DNA of 15,594 nucleotides, taken from positions 1-15,594 of the forward strand of contig CAAGKL010000009.1 in the NCBI GenBank assembly GCA_900770405.1. The letters are read 5' to 3'. Below, piece by piece: positions 1-6,585 of this stretch. This DNA is from Clostridia bacterium. Its GTDB lineage: Bacteria > Bacillota > Clostridia > UBA1381. The first letter of the stretch is position 1. Every line of letters starts with the position of its first letter. The translations under genes and the position numbers were made by a program. Below the pieces are notes generated by a model, which saw only the letters and a list, made by a program, of their open reading frames with translations, was not told the DNA's origin and searched no databases.

Positions 1-1529
1 ATAATATCGGTCCCGCGGCCCGCCATATTCGTTGCGATTGTAACAGCACCTTTTTTACCTGCTTGTGCGACGATTTCCGCCTCTTTCGCGTGGAATTTCG
101 CGTTCAAGACCTCGTGCTTTATGCCCTCGCGCTTCAAAAGTGCGGACAAAATCTCGGATTTGTCGATGTTCACCGTGCCGACGAGCACCGGCTGCCCCTT
201 TTCGTGGCACTCCTTAATCTGGCGGATTACCGCCATATACTTGCCGCGCTCGGTCTTGTAGACGCTGTCGTCAAGATCCTTTCTGATAACCGGCTTGTTT
301 GTGGGCACTGCAACAACGTCCAGACGGTAAATCTCCTGGAACTCGTTCTCCTCGGTGAGCGCCGTACCGGTCATACCGGAAAGCTTTGTGTACATACGGA
401 AGAAATTCTGGAAGGTGATTGTCGCGAGAGTGCGGCTCTCGTTCTCGACATCGACGCCCTCTTTTGCCTCAATTGCCTGGTGCAGACCGTCGGAATAGCG
501 CCTGCCCGGCATAATGCGGCCGGTAAATTCGTCGACGATGAGCACCTGCCCGTCCTTTACGACATACTGCCTGTCGCGGTGCATTACGCCGTTTGCGTGC
601 AGCGCCTGATTTAAGTGGTGCTGCAGCTTCATATTGTCGGGGTCAGCGAGGTTCTGCACGCCGAACGCCTGCTCTGCCTTTGCTACACCGCGCGGCGTGA
701 GGGTCGCGGTTTTCGCCTTTTCGTCAACAATGTAATCCGCGTCGACATCGTCTCCGACGAGCTCCTTGTCGTCCTGCTCGGTCACAACGAGCTTTTTGAG
801 CCGCTTTACAAAAGCGTCCGCGTCGCGGTAAAGATTGTTCGCCGCGCCGCCCATACCGGAAATGATAAGCGGTGTACGCGCCTCGTCGATCAAAATCGAG
901 TCGACCTCGTCGACGATGGCGTAGTTGTGCCCGCGCTGAACCATCTGCTCCTTGTAGGTGACCATATTGTCGCGCAGGTAGTCAAAGCCGAGCTCGTTGT
1001 TGGTGCCGTAGGTAACATCGGCGGCATACGCCTTTTTGCGCTCCTCCTGGTCAAGGTCGTGGATAATCAGCCCGACCTCAAGCCCGAGAAAGCGGTATAC
1101 CTTGCCCATCCACTCCGAGTCGCGCTTTGCGAGGTAATCGTTGACCGTAACGATATGTACCCCCTTGCCGGAGAGCGCATTAAGGTATGCGGGGAGGGTT
1201 GACACGAGCGTCTTTCCCTCACCGGTTTTCATCTCGGCAATTCTGCCCTGATGCAGTATAATTCCGCCGATAATCTGCACGTAGAAGTGCTTCATACCGA
1301 GCACGCGCCAGCTCGCCTCGCGCATTACCGCGAATGCCTCAGGCAGCAAGTCGTCGAGACTCTCGCCGCCGGCGACGCGCGTCTTAAACTCCTCGGTTTT
1401 CCCGCGCAGCTCGGCGTCGGAAAGCTTTGCCATATCGTCCTCAAGGGCGATAACCTTGTCGGCAATAGGACGCACGCGCTTCAATTCGCGGTCGGAATAT
1501 GTTCCGAAAATCTTGTCAAATAATCCCAT
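1..1529 (-). CDS. secA: Protein translocase ATPase SecA, N-terminal part (cut by window edge)
   Basis: SecA is the ATPase that drives unfolded preproteins through the SecYEG channel at the cytoplasmic membrane. About 509 codons are visible on the minus strand, from ATG at 1529 to the window edge; the family is usually 800-900 residues, so the C-terminal third is missing. The protein opens MGLFDKIFG. The Walker A motif MKTGEGKT lies at residues 100-107 (Lys106), followed by TVNDYLAKRD and TYGTNNELGFDYLRDNM. The DEAD-like box is VDEVDSILIDEARTPLIISG. The last visible residues, TNMAGRGTDI, are the conserved motor motif of nucleotide-binding domain 2. The start is set by an AAAGGA ribosome site 7 nt upstream of ATG. 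The gene lies 89 nt downstream of the MATE gene on the same strand. I see no strong promoter or terminator in that gap, so read-through from the MATE promoter is possible. Confidence 0.97.
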   Translation of the reverse strand, partial: MGLFDKIFGTYSDRELKRVRPIADKVIALEDDMAKLSDAELRGKTEEFKTRVAGGESLDDLLPEAFAVMREASWRVLGMKHFYVQIIGGIILHQGRIAEMKTGEGKTLVSTLPAYLNALSGKGVHIVTVNDYLAKRDSEWMGKVYRFLGLEVGLIIHDLDQEERKKAYAADVTYGTNNELGFDYLRDNMVTYKEQMVQRGHNYAIVDEVDSILIDEARTPLIISGMGGAANNLYRDADAFVKRLKKLVVTEQDDKELVGDDVDADYIVDEKAKTATLTPRGVAKAEQAFGVQNLADPDNMKLQHHLNQALHANGVMHRDRQYVVKDGQVLIVDEFTGRIMPGRRYSDGLHQAIEAKEGVDVENESRTLATITFQNFFRMYTKLSGMTGTALTEENEFQEIYRLDVVAVPTNKPVIRKDLDDSVYKTERGKYMAVIRQIKECHEKGQPVLVGTVNIDKSEILSALLKREGIKHEVLNAKFHAKEAEIVAQAGKKGAVTIATNMAGRGTDI

Positions 1530-1618
1530 TTGTCCGTTCCTTTCAAGCTATGGTAAAAAATATCCCATTATCATTTATAATTAGTATAACATATATTAAT
1601 GAAAATTACTACCTTTTT

Positions 1619-3013
1619 TTAAAATCTTTCCAAAACTTTTTTTCTGCCGTACTCTCTGCGGAAAACTATTGCAAAGCAAACCGCCTGCGCAAGCGCGGTA
1701 ACGAGCCAGGAAATCGGGTAGGAAATGTAGAGAATTTCAAGCTTTTGGTCGACGGCGAAGAATGTGTAAATCCACAAAATACGCAGTCCGCACGCGCCGA
1801 CGAGCGAAATCACCATCGGCACGAAGGAGCGCCCCATTCCGCGCGTCGAGCCGACGATTGTGTCCATAATTCCGCACAGGCAATAGCCGGTGCAGATGTA
1901 GCGCAGACGCAGTATGCCGCACGCAACGGCGGCGGGGTCGTCGTTGTAGATCGGCACGAGGATATTCCCGGCGAGGTACACGGCATTGCCGAGCACGAGT
2001 CCGATAACCGTAACCATCGCGATGCAGATCCAGAAAATCCGCATAATGCGGTCGGGCTTGTTCGCACCGAAATTGCGCCCGGTAAAGCTGAGCGCCGTCT
2101 GGTGCATCGCGTTCATAGCGACATAGACAAAGCTTTCAATGCTCTGCGCCGCGGTGTTTCCTGCCATAGTCGTGCTGCCGAACAGGTTCACCGAGGACTG
2201 AATAAGCACGTTTGAAATCGAGAAAACTATGCCCTGCATACCCGCGGGTATGCCGATTTTCACTATCTTGCCGAGCGTTCGGGGCACGATGCGAAGCTTT
2301 TTTATTTCGAGACGGCAGCTGTTCTCCTGGCGCGCAAGACACCACAGCGTCAGCGCAGCCGAAATTGCCTGCGAAATTACCGTCGGGATTGCAACGCCCT
2401 CGACGCCCATGTGCAGCTGAGTGACAAAAAACACGTTCAAAATTACATTGATAATGCCCGAAAAGGTGAGGAAATACATCGGGCGGCGCGTGTCGCCGAG
2501 CGCACGCATAATCGCGTAGGCGAAGTTGTAGAGCATCATAACCGGCATACCGGCGAAATAAATGCGCATATAAAGCGACGCCTGGTCGATTACGTCCTCC
2601 GGCGTGCCCATCATCTCAAGCAGCGGCGGCGAAACGAAATAGCCCGCAGCGGCAAGGAATATTCCGCAGATCACGGAAAAAAGTATTGAGGTGTGCACCG
2701 AGTCGGACGCCGCACGGTCATCGCCTGAGCCGAGCGCCTGCGCGACGAGAACGTTTGTGCCGACGGAGAACCCGATGAAAAGGTTAGTCAGCAGTGTTAT
2801 CAGCGCGGTTGTCGAACCGACCGCGGCAAGTGCGCTTTTGCCGACAAAGCGCCCCACGACTATCATATCCGCCGCATTGAATAAAAGCTGGAGCATACTC
2901 GATAGCATAAGCGGCAGTGAAAATATCAGAATTTTTCCTAAAAGCGGGCCCTCGGTCATATTGATTTCATATTTCGAGACAACACCCGCACGTTTTTTTG
3001 CTAAAGGCTTCAT
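1619..3013 (-). CDS. MATE-family multidrug/metabolite efflux transporter
   Basis: This is an integral membrane exporter of the MATE (MatE, NorM/DinF-like) family, which expels cations, drugs or metabolites in exchange for Na+ or H+. The substrate cannot be read from the sequence. The 464-residue product has the family's usual length and about 12 hydrophobic segments in two MatE halves. Family hallmarks are the N-terminal MTEGPLLGKILIFSLPLM, then LLFNAADMIVVGRFVG, and the mid-protein run around AIMRALGDTRRPM. The start chosen is ATG at 3013 because GGGAG sits 8 nt upstream; a GTG at 3022 is in frame but abuts that ribosome site. The gene has its own sigma-A promoter and is divergent from the acyl-CoA synthetase. 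No terminator is visible after its TAA, and secA follows 89 nt downstream on the same strand. Confidence 0.93.
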   Translation of the reverse strand: MKPLAKKRAGVVSKYEINMTEGPLLGKILIFSLPLMLSSMLQLLFNAADMIVVGRFVGKSALAAVGSTTALITLLTNLFIGFSVGTNVLVAQALGSGDDRAASDSVHTSILFSVICGIFLAAAGYFVSPPLLEMMGTPEDVIDQASLYMRIYFAGMPVMMLYNFAYAIMRALGDTRRPMYFLTFSGIINVILNVFFVTQLHMGVEGVAIPTVISQAISAALTLWCLARQENSCRLEIKKLRIVPRTLGKIVKIGIPAGMQGIVFSISNVLIQSSVNLFGSTTMAGNTAAQSIESFVYVAMNAMHQTALSFTGRNFGANKPDRIMRIFWICIAMVTVIGLVLGNAVYLAGNILVPIYNDDPAAVACGILRLRYICTGYCLCGIMDTIVGSTRGMGRSFVPMVISLVGACGLRILWIYTFFAVDQKLEILYISYPISWLVTALAQAVCFAIVFRREYGRKKVLERF

Positions 3014-3048
3014 TTTCTGCACTCCCGAATAAAAATGTATCTTTATAT

Positions 3049-3076
3049 ATTATATACTTGATTTTTGCGCTGTCAA
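3049..3076 (-). promoter_or_regulatory. Sigma-A promoter of the MATE gene
   Basis: Read on the minus strand, TTGACA (3076-3071) and TATAAT (3054-3049) are both perfect consensus and are separated by 16 nt. The predicted start of transcription is near 3042, about 30 nt upstream of the MATE start codon. Confidence 0.82.
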
Positions 3077-3127
3077 GTGCCGGCGGCAAATGTAAACAAA
3101 ATTAAATATAATGCCGGTCACAAAATC

Positions 3128-3141
3128 TTTACAATTGTAAA
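3128..3141. promoter_or_regulatory. 14-bp perfect palindrome over the -35 box, candidate operator
   Basis: TTTACAATTGTAAA is a perfect palindrome that covers the whole -35 hexamer and part of the spacer. Its core TACAATTGTA fits the TACAnnTGTA form known for CopY/BlaI/MecI-type repressors. A half-site TGTAAA occurs at 3091-3096, between this promoter and the divergent MATE promoter. That it is an operator is inference: AT-rich spacers produce such palindromes by chance, and no candidate regulator gene is in the window. Confidence 0.4.
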
Positions 3142-3156
3142 AATCTGTGGTATAAT
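3128..3156 (+). promoter_or_regulatory. Sigma-A promoter (extended -10) of the acyl-CoA synthetase gene
   Basis: TTTACA at 3128-3133 and TATAAT at 3151-3156 are separated by exactly 17 nt. TGG directly precedes the -10 box (TGn, extended -10). Transcription should start near 3163, giving a leader of about 60 nt. Confidence 0.85.
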
Positions 3157-3175
3157 GGGGGCAGTGAAATTCGCT

Positions 3176-3188
3176 CCGCCGGAGGCGG
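3176..3188 (+). other. Leader stem-loop upstream of acyl-CoA synthetase gene
   Basis: CCGCC-GGA-GGCGG forms a 5-bp GC stem with a 3-nt loop about 13 nt after the predicted transcription start. CTCC-GCC-GGAG is an alternative fold. The ribosome site follows at 3206-3212. Confidence 0.5.
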
Positions 3189-3221
3189 CAATTGATTATA
3201 CTTTTGGAGAGGATTAATTTA

Positions 3222-4874
3222 ATGAAAGAATATCTGAAGAATTTTAAAGAGATTTTTGAGCGGGATTACACCTGGTGCGAGGGCTTTATGCGCAATGTAC
3301 GCAGATTTTCAAAAAAGAGCGCGCTTTTTTTTCCTGAGACCGGGCAAAGCTGGAGCTATGGCGAACTGAACGCCGAGGTGAACCGTATGTCGAATGCGCT
3401 GCTTGCCGCGGGCATAAAGCCGGGCGATATGGTGATGTTCCAGCTTTTGAACTGCCCCGTGTTCGCTTTCACGTACATCGCGGCACATAAAATCTGTGCG
3501 ACTGCCGCGCCGGTCAATTATCGCCTATCGAGCGGCGAAATTGCCGTTACGATTGACGATTCCGAGCCCGCGGTGTTCATCTACGACGCCGAGCAGGAGG
3601 ACGTAATTGTCGAGGCGCTCAAAATGGCGCGACATAAGCCGAAAATCGTGATTATGACCGACGTTTGCCGAAAAAAAACCGCGCCGGCGGGGCATATTAC
3701 CTATGAGCAGCTGACCGAAAATGCGCCCGACACCGAACCGAAGGTCGACCATACGCCGTCAATCTACGACGAGACGACCCGCCTGTTCACCTCGGGCACG
3801 ACCGGCAAGCCGAAGGGCGTGCCGCTCACGTCGATCAACGAGGTGCTTTCGGCGCACGATATTATGATACATTTTCCGCTTAACCATACCGATGTCACGC
3901 TCAACACGACCCCGTGGTTTCACCGCGGCGGACTGCACTGCGGCGGTCCGACACCGACCTTTTACGCGGGCGGTACGATTATAATTATGCGCAAATTCAA
4001 CGCACGGCTCTGCCTGCAATACGCGGAAAAGTACCACCTGACCTATATCGTCGGCGTGCCGGCGGTGCTGGAGCAGCTGACCGAAACGCAGCTGCGCGAG
4101 GGGCGGGATTTATCGTCGCTGCGCGGGATTGTCACGATGGGCAGCCCGCTCGAGAGGGCGGCGTGCATACGCTATCAGGAGGTGCTCACGCCGAATATTT
4201 TCAACGGCTACGGCACGACCGAGTCGCTGTGGAATACCTTTTTGCGACCGTTTGACCTGCCGGAGCGTGCCGGCACGGCGGGCGGCGCGTGCGTGGACGA
4301 TGATGCGCGCGTGGTGAAAATTTTCGATGACCGCAAGGGCGAGCCGGATGAGCTGTGCGAGCAGAATGACATTGAGGTCGGCGAGGTTATCATAAAAGCG
4401 CCGGCGAAATCGCCATACTGCTACAGCGATAACCCCGAGGAGACCGCGAAAAAGTATTATAAGGACTACCTCTACACCGGCGACCTCGCGACGTGGGATA
4501 CCGACGGGTATATCACGATTTGCGGCAGAAAGGACGATATGATAATTTCTGCGGGGGAGAATATCTACCCGACGCAGGTTGAGGAGGTCTTGAACAGCTG
4601 CCCGAAGGTTGCCGACTGCATTGTCACCGCCGCGCCGGATAAGGCCCGCGGCGAGGTTGTGACCGCGTATGTGGTGCGCGCCGATATGTCGCTCACCTAT
4701 GAGGAGCTGGAAATTTTCTGCCGCGAAAGTCCGATGATTGCCAACTACAAGCGTCCGAGATATTATCGCTTTGTCAGCGAAATCCCGATGAATATGACCG
4801 GGAAAAAGCTGCATTACCGCGCGCGGGAAATGGCGGCGGAGGATCTGATGAACGGACTTTTGTACAGAGTGTAG
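3222..4874 (+). CDS. AMP-dependent acyl-CoA synthetase/ligase (ANL superfamily)
   Basis: This enzyme activates a carboxylic acid as an acyl-adenylate with ATP and probably transfers it to CoA; chain length and substrate cannot be read from sequence. The 550-residue product carries the full set of ANL motifs: P-loop TSGTTGKPKG (190-199), YGTTES (330-335), the TGD motif (419-421), hinge GRKDDMI starting at 435 with Arg436, and SAGENIYPTQVEEVL. The C-terminal MNMTGKKLHY places the catalytic lysine near 528. The domain order is therefore a large N-terminal adenylation domain and a small mobile C-terminal domain. ATG at 3222 is chosen because GGAGAGG sits 9 nt upstream; an in-frame TTG at 3192 lacks this. 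The gene is monocistronic with its own extended -10 promoter and is divergent from the MATE gene. A role in a carrier-protein ligation pathway is possible but not shown. Confidence 0.93.
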   Translation: MKEYLKNFKEIFERDYTWCEGFMRNVRRFSKKSALFFPETGQSWSYGELNAEVNRMSNALLAAGIKPGDMVMFQLLNCPVFAFTYIAAHKICATAAPVNYRLSSGEIAVTIDDSEPAVFIYDAEQEDVIVEALKMARHKPKIVIMTDVCRKKTAPAGHITYEQLTENAPDTEPKVDHTPSIYDETTRLFTSGTTGKPKGVPLTSINEVLSAHDIMIHFPLNHTDVTLNTTPWFHRGGLHCGGPTPTFYAGGTIIIMRKFNARLCLQYAEKYHLTYIVGVPAVLEQLTETQLREGRDLSSLRGIVTMGSPLERAACIRYQEVLTPNIFNGYGTTESLWNTFLRPFDLPERAGTAGGACVDDDARVVKIFDDRKGEPDELCEQNDIEVGEVIIKAPAKSPYCYSDNPEETAKKYYKDYLYTGDLATWDTDGYITICGRKDDMIISAGENIYPTQVEEVLNSCPKVADCIVTAAPDKARGEVVTAYVVRADMSLTYEELEIFCRESPMIANYKRPRYYRFVSEIPMNMTGKKLHYRAREMAAEDLMNGLLYRV

Positions 4875-4964
4875 CATATTGTATAGGAAGAAAACGGTTT
4901 TGTGATAAGTCTGAATAAAATTGCCCATAGCACTACTTTTTGCTCGGGGCGGTACTATCCGTAC

Positions 4965-5069
4965 AGAGCAGTGGCGTTACCTAAATCGAAGATTTAGAAC
5001 GCTGCCCGATAGCTCTCGTTCCCAAATTAAAAATTTGGACTCGGGCGCAACCACTCGCTGCAAAGCAGC
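4965..5069. repeat. Cluster of strong stem-loops in non-coding gap (candidate structured RNA or palindromic element)
   Basis: The 254-nt gap between the acyl-CoA synthetase and the zinc-ribbon gene has no convincing ORF but is full of perfect stems with 3-nt loops. Stem A is CTAAATC-GAA-GATTTAG (4981-4997). It is extended by GCGTT (4974-4978) with AACGC (4998-5002), and closed again by AGAGC (4965-4969) with GCTCT (5012-5016). Stem B is CCAAATT-AAA-AATTTGG (5022-5038), framed by CCCGA (5005-5009) and TCGGG (5041-5045). Stem C is GCTGC-AAA-GCAGC (5057-5069). A fourth stem at 5098-5111 lies against the next gene's ribosome site. Such clusters suggest a folded transcript or a dispersed palindromic repeat; no second copy is in the window. 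It lacks tRNA features and a U-tract, so it is neither a tRNA nor an ordinary terminator. Confidence 0.55.
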
Positions 5070-5097
5070 ACTCTGAGCGATTTTCTTTCGGACTTAT

Positions 5098-5111
5098 GTG
5101 CCTTGCGGCAC
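5098..5111 (+). other. Stem-loop adjoining the ribosome site of the zinc-ribbon gene
   Basis: GTGCC-TTGC-GGCAC forms a perfect 5-bp stem with a 4-nt loop, ending 2 nt before AAAGGAG (5114-5120). It may be the last member of the preceding stem-loop cluster or a leader hairpin of the gene. Confidence 0.5.
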
Positions 5112-5128
5112 GGAAAGGAGCGATGAAT

Positions 5129-5554
5129 ATGAAGGACTTTTTCGGAAACATGAAAGGAAACATAGGTAAGGCAAAGGACGAGGTGAGCAAGTATTCAAGG
5201 CTCGCTGCGCAGAAAACTTCAAACCTGCTTGAGCAGACAAAGCTCACCTTTGCGTCGAACGATGCGGAAAATAAGGTTGTGGAGCTGATGTCACAGATTG
5301 GCGAATATGTTTACTCAGAGCACGTCGGCGGGGCGGAATTCCCGGAGGAAATCGAGCAGAAGCTCGCCGCGATAGATGCGCTCAAGGAGGAGATTGCCGA
5401 GCTCAAAAGCAAGGTCGCCGAGCTTAAGGAAAAGACAATTTGCCTTGTGTGCGGCGAGTATAATGACCGCGAGAATGTTTTCTGTGCGAAGTGCGGCTCG
5501 CGCCTGGGCAATGAGCCGGAGACCGAGGAGGAGAACAACGAGGCGGAGGACTGA
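5129..5554 (+). CDS. Small coiled-coil protein with C-terminal zinc ribbon, function unknown
   Basis: This is a soluble protein of 141 residues with no signal peptide or membrane segment. The N-terminus (MKDFFGNMKGNIGKAKDEV) is basic and amphipathic. Residues 74-102 are rich in E, K, L and A in heptad-like order and probably form a coiled coil. A zinc ribbon follows, with CLVC (Cys105, Cys108) and CAKC (Cys119, Cys122), i.e. C-x2-C-x10-C-x2-C, and then a strongly acidic tail. Proteins of this layout are common in Clostridia and are usually annotated only as zinc-ribbon domain proteins. AAAGGAG at 5114-5120 lies 8 nt before ATG at 5129 and only 2 nt before an in-frame ATG at 5123, so 5129 is preferred. 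The gene stands alone, ending at a strong terminator. I do not recognise its function. Confidence 0.82.
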   Translation: MKDFFGNMKGNIGKAKDEVSKYSRLAAQKTSNLLEQTKLTFASNDAENKVVELMSQIGEYVYSEHVGGAEFPEEIEQKLAAIDALKEEIAELKSKVAELKEKTICLVCGEYNDRENVFCAKCGSRLGNEPETEEENNEAED

Positions 5555-5559
5555 TGAGC

Positions 5560-5588
5560 AAAGACGGTGTAATAACACCGTCTTTTTT
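5560..5588 (+). terminator. Rho-independent terminator of the zinc-ribbon gene
   Basis: AAGACGGTGT-AATA-ACACCGTCTT is a perfect 10-bp stem with a 4-nt loop, followed by a run of six T. It begins a few bases after the TGA stop. Confidence 0.93.
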
Positions 5589-5596
5589 ACTGCCGC

Positions 5597-5630
5597 AAAA
5601 AAAGGACTGCCGCAATGCAACAGCCCTTTA
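5597..5630 (-). terminator. Rho-independent terminator of the His-rich membrane protein gene
   Basis: Read on the minus strand, AAAGGGCTGTTGC, a 3-nt loop ATT, and GCGGCAGTCCTTT form a 13-bp stem with three G-U pairs, running into seven T. It lies 11 nt beyond the stop codon of the minus-strand gene and back to back with the plus-strand terminator. Confidence 0.85.
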
Positions 5631-5640
5631 AAACCAAAAA

Positions 5641-6369
5641 TCAATGCCAGAATGCCGAGCTCCACAGCCAGCGTGAGCTCGCCGCGATGAACAGCCCGAT
5701 CAGCGTCAGAAGCTGCGAAATCTGGAAATAGATGTTCTTCGAGAACCACACGTGATAGGCGGGTGTGAACAGCTGATGCGTCATATACATATATGCGTAC
5801 GGCGCGATGATTCCGAAGCCGATTGTCAGCAGGAACATATATTTCACATGCTTTTTATGCCCCGTCAGAAGCCGCGACGTAATCAGCCACAGCGTCCCCT
5901 CAATCAGCGAAAACACAACCGCAACAAGGCTTATATCGTTCCACAAAAGCTTCAGCATAATCGGGTCACTGCCGTCATCAACGTAGTTGCTGAGCACATT
6001 GTAGGAGAAAATATCCGCCACCGTCGATGCAAAAAAGAAAAACGCAATCAGGTTCATCAGCTTTGCAATCAGATTCGGCTTTTGTATATAGTCGTTGTAA
6101 ATAAGCGCCGGCAGCGCCAACGACAGCGGGAATATCATAAGCAAAAACCGCAGCGCAATGTAGCAGATGCTTGAAATATTGACCTTGTGGTGCACCATTA
6201 CCGACTTGATAAACGGGCAGAATTTGTGTGCGAAATACGGTATCATCACCGCGACAGCGAGACAGAATAACACTAAAATCGTATAGCGCAGCGTCCGCTG
6301 GAGCTTTGTTTCGTGCTTGAGCGAATGGTGATGCCGGTGTGACCGGTGGTGTGATACTTGTGAACTCAT
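5641..6369 (-). CDS. Unknown six-TM membrane protein with His-rich N-terminus
   Basis: I do not recognise this 242-residue protein. Its N-terminus is unusually rich in histidine and arginine: seven of residues 7-19 are His (HHRSHRHHHSLKH). Six hydrophobic segments follow at about 28-47, 67-90, 103-122, 145-164, 176-196 and 213-231, so it is an integral membrane protein. By the positive-inside rule the basic N-terminus probably faces the cytoplasm. The C-terminus ends in an aromatic run (RWLWSSAFWH). ATG at 6369 is chosen because AGGAGAG stands just upstream; the open frame extends back to 6486 but that part is the AT-rich promoter and leader. The gene has its own extended -10 promoter, divergent from the site-2 protease operon, and its own terminator. 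The His cluster could bind metal, but that is speculation. Confidence 0.8.
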   Translation of the reverse strand: MSSQVSHHRSHRHHHSLKHETKLQRTLRYTILVLFCLAVAVMIPYFAHKFCPFIKSVMVHHKVNISSICYIALRFLLMIFPLSLALPALIYNDYIQKPNLIAKLMNLIAFFFFASTVADIFSYNVLSNYVDDGSDPIMLKLLWNDISLVAVVFSLIEGTLWLITSRLLTGHKKHVKYMFLLTIGFGIIAPYAYMYMTHQLFTPAYHVWFSKNIYFQISQLLTLIGLFIAASSRWLWSSAFWH

Positions 6370-6403
6370 AATAACTCTCCTAAACCTTGCATAAAGTTTA
6401 ACC

Positions 6404-6431
6404 GGATTTTTGTGCAATTTACAAAAAATCC
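6404..6431 (-). other. Inverted repeat in the leader of the His-rich membrane protein gene
   Basis: GGATTTTTGT (6404-6413) and ACAAAAAATCC (6421-6431) pair over 10 bp with one bulged A and a 7-nt loop. It lies between the predicted transcription start (about 6451) and the ribosome site. It lacks a following U-tract on the minus strand, so it is a leader fold or protein site rather than a terminator. Confidence 0.45.
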
Positions 6432-6457
6432 AAATCGTATTAGTAACAATTTTATAC

Positions 6458-6486
6458 ATTATATCACAATACGAAATTATTTGCAA
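6458..6486 (-). promoter_or_regulatory. Sigma-A promoter (extended -10) of the His-rich membrane protein gene
   Basis: On the minus strand, TTGCAA (6486-6481) and TATAAT (6463-6458) are 17 nt apart, with TGA directly before the -10 box (TGn). The predicted leader is about 80 nt. Confidence 0.75.
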
Positions 6487-6506
6487 TAGGAAATTTCGGA
6501 TAATGC

Positions 6507-6535
6507 TTTACATTTCCGAAAAAAGATTGTATAAT
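6507..6535 (+). promoter_or_regulatory. Sigma-A promoter of the site-2 protease/scpAB operon
   Basis: TTTACA (6507-6512) and TATAAT (6530-6535) are 17 nt apart. The -35 boxes of this and the divergent promoter are only 20 nt apart, so a protein bound between them could affect both. Confidence 0.83.
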
Positions 6536-6557
6536 ATAGTAGAAAAAGAAAAGAACA

Positions 6558-6570
6558 CGCCTTTTCGGCG
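6558..6570 (+). other. Short leader stem-loop at the ribosome site of the site-2 protease gene
   Basis: CGCC-TTTTC-GGCG forms a 4-bp GC stem with a 5-nt loop, ending 1 nt before AAAGGA (6572-6577). It is weaker than the other leader stems in this window. Confidence 0.35.
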
Positions 6571-6585
6571 GAAAGGATATAAAAA

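Noticed and set aside
63..1523. Three plus-strand open frames opposite secA
   Set aside because: The minus strand reads through as a full SecA with intact motifs; the plus-strand frames have no motif or promoter.
4940..5060. Possible tRNA or tmRNA in the stem-loop gap
   Set aside because: The stems do not form a cloverleaf, there is no T-loop GTTCRA motif in the right place, and the CCA-like sequence is fortuitous.
5589..5615. Direct repeat ACTGCCGCAA (5589-5598 and 5606-5615)
   Set aside because: A single short pair, partly explained by the terminator stem of the minus-strand gene; no array or target-site structure.
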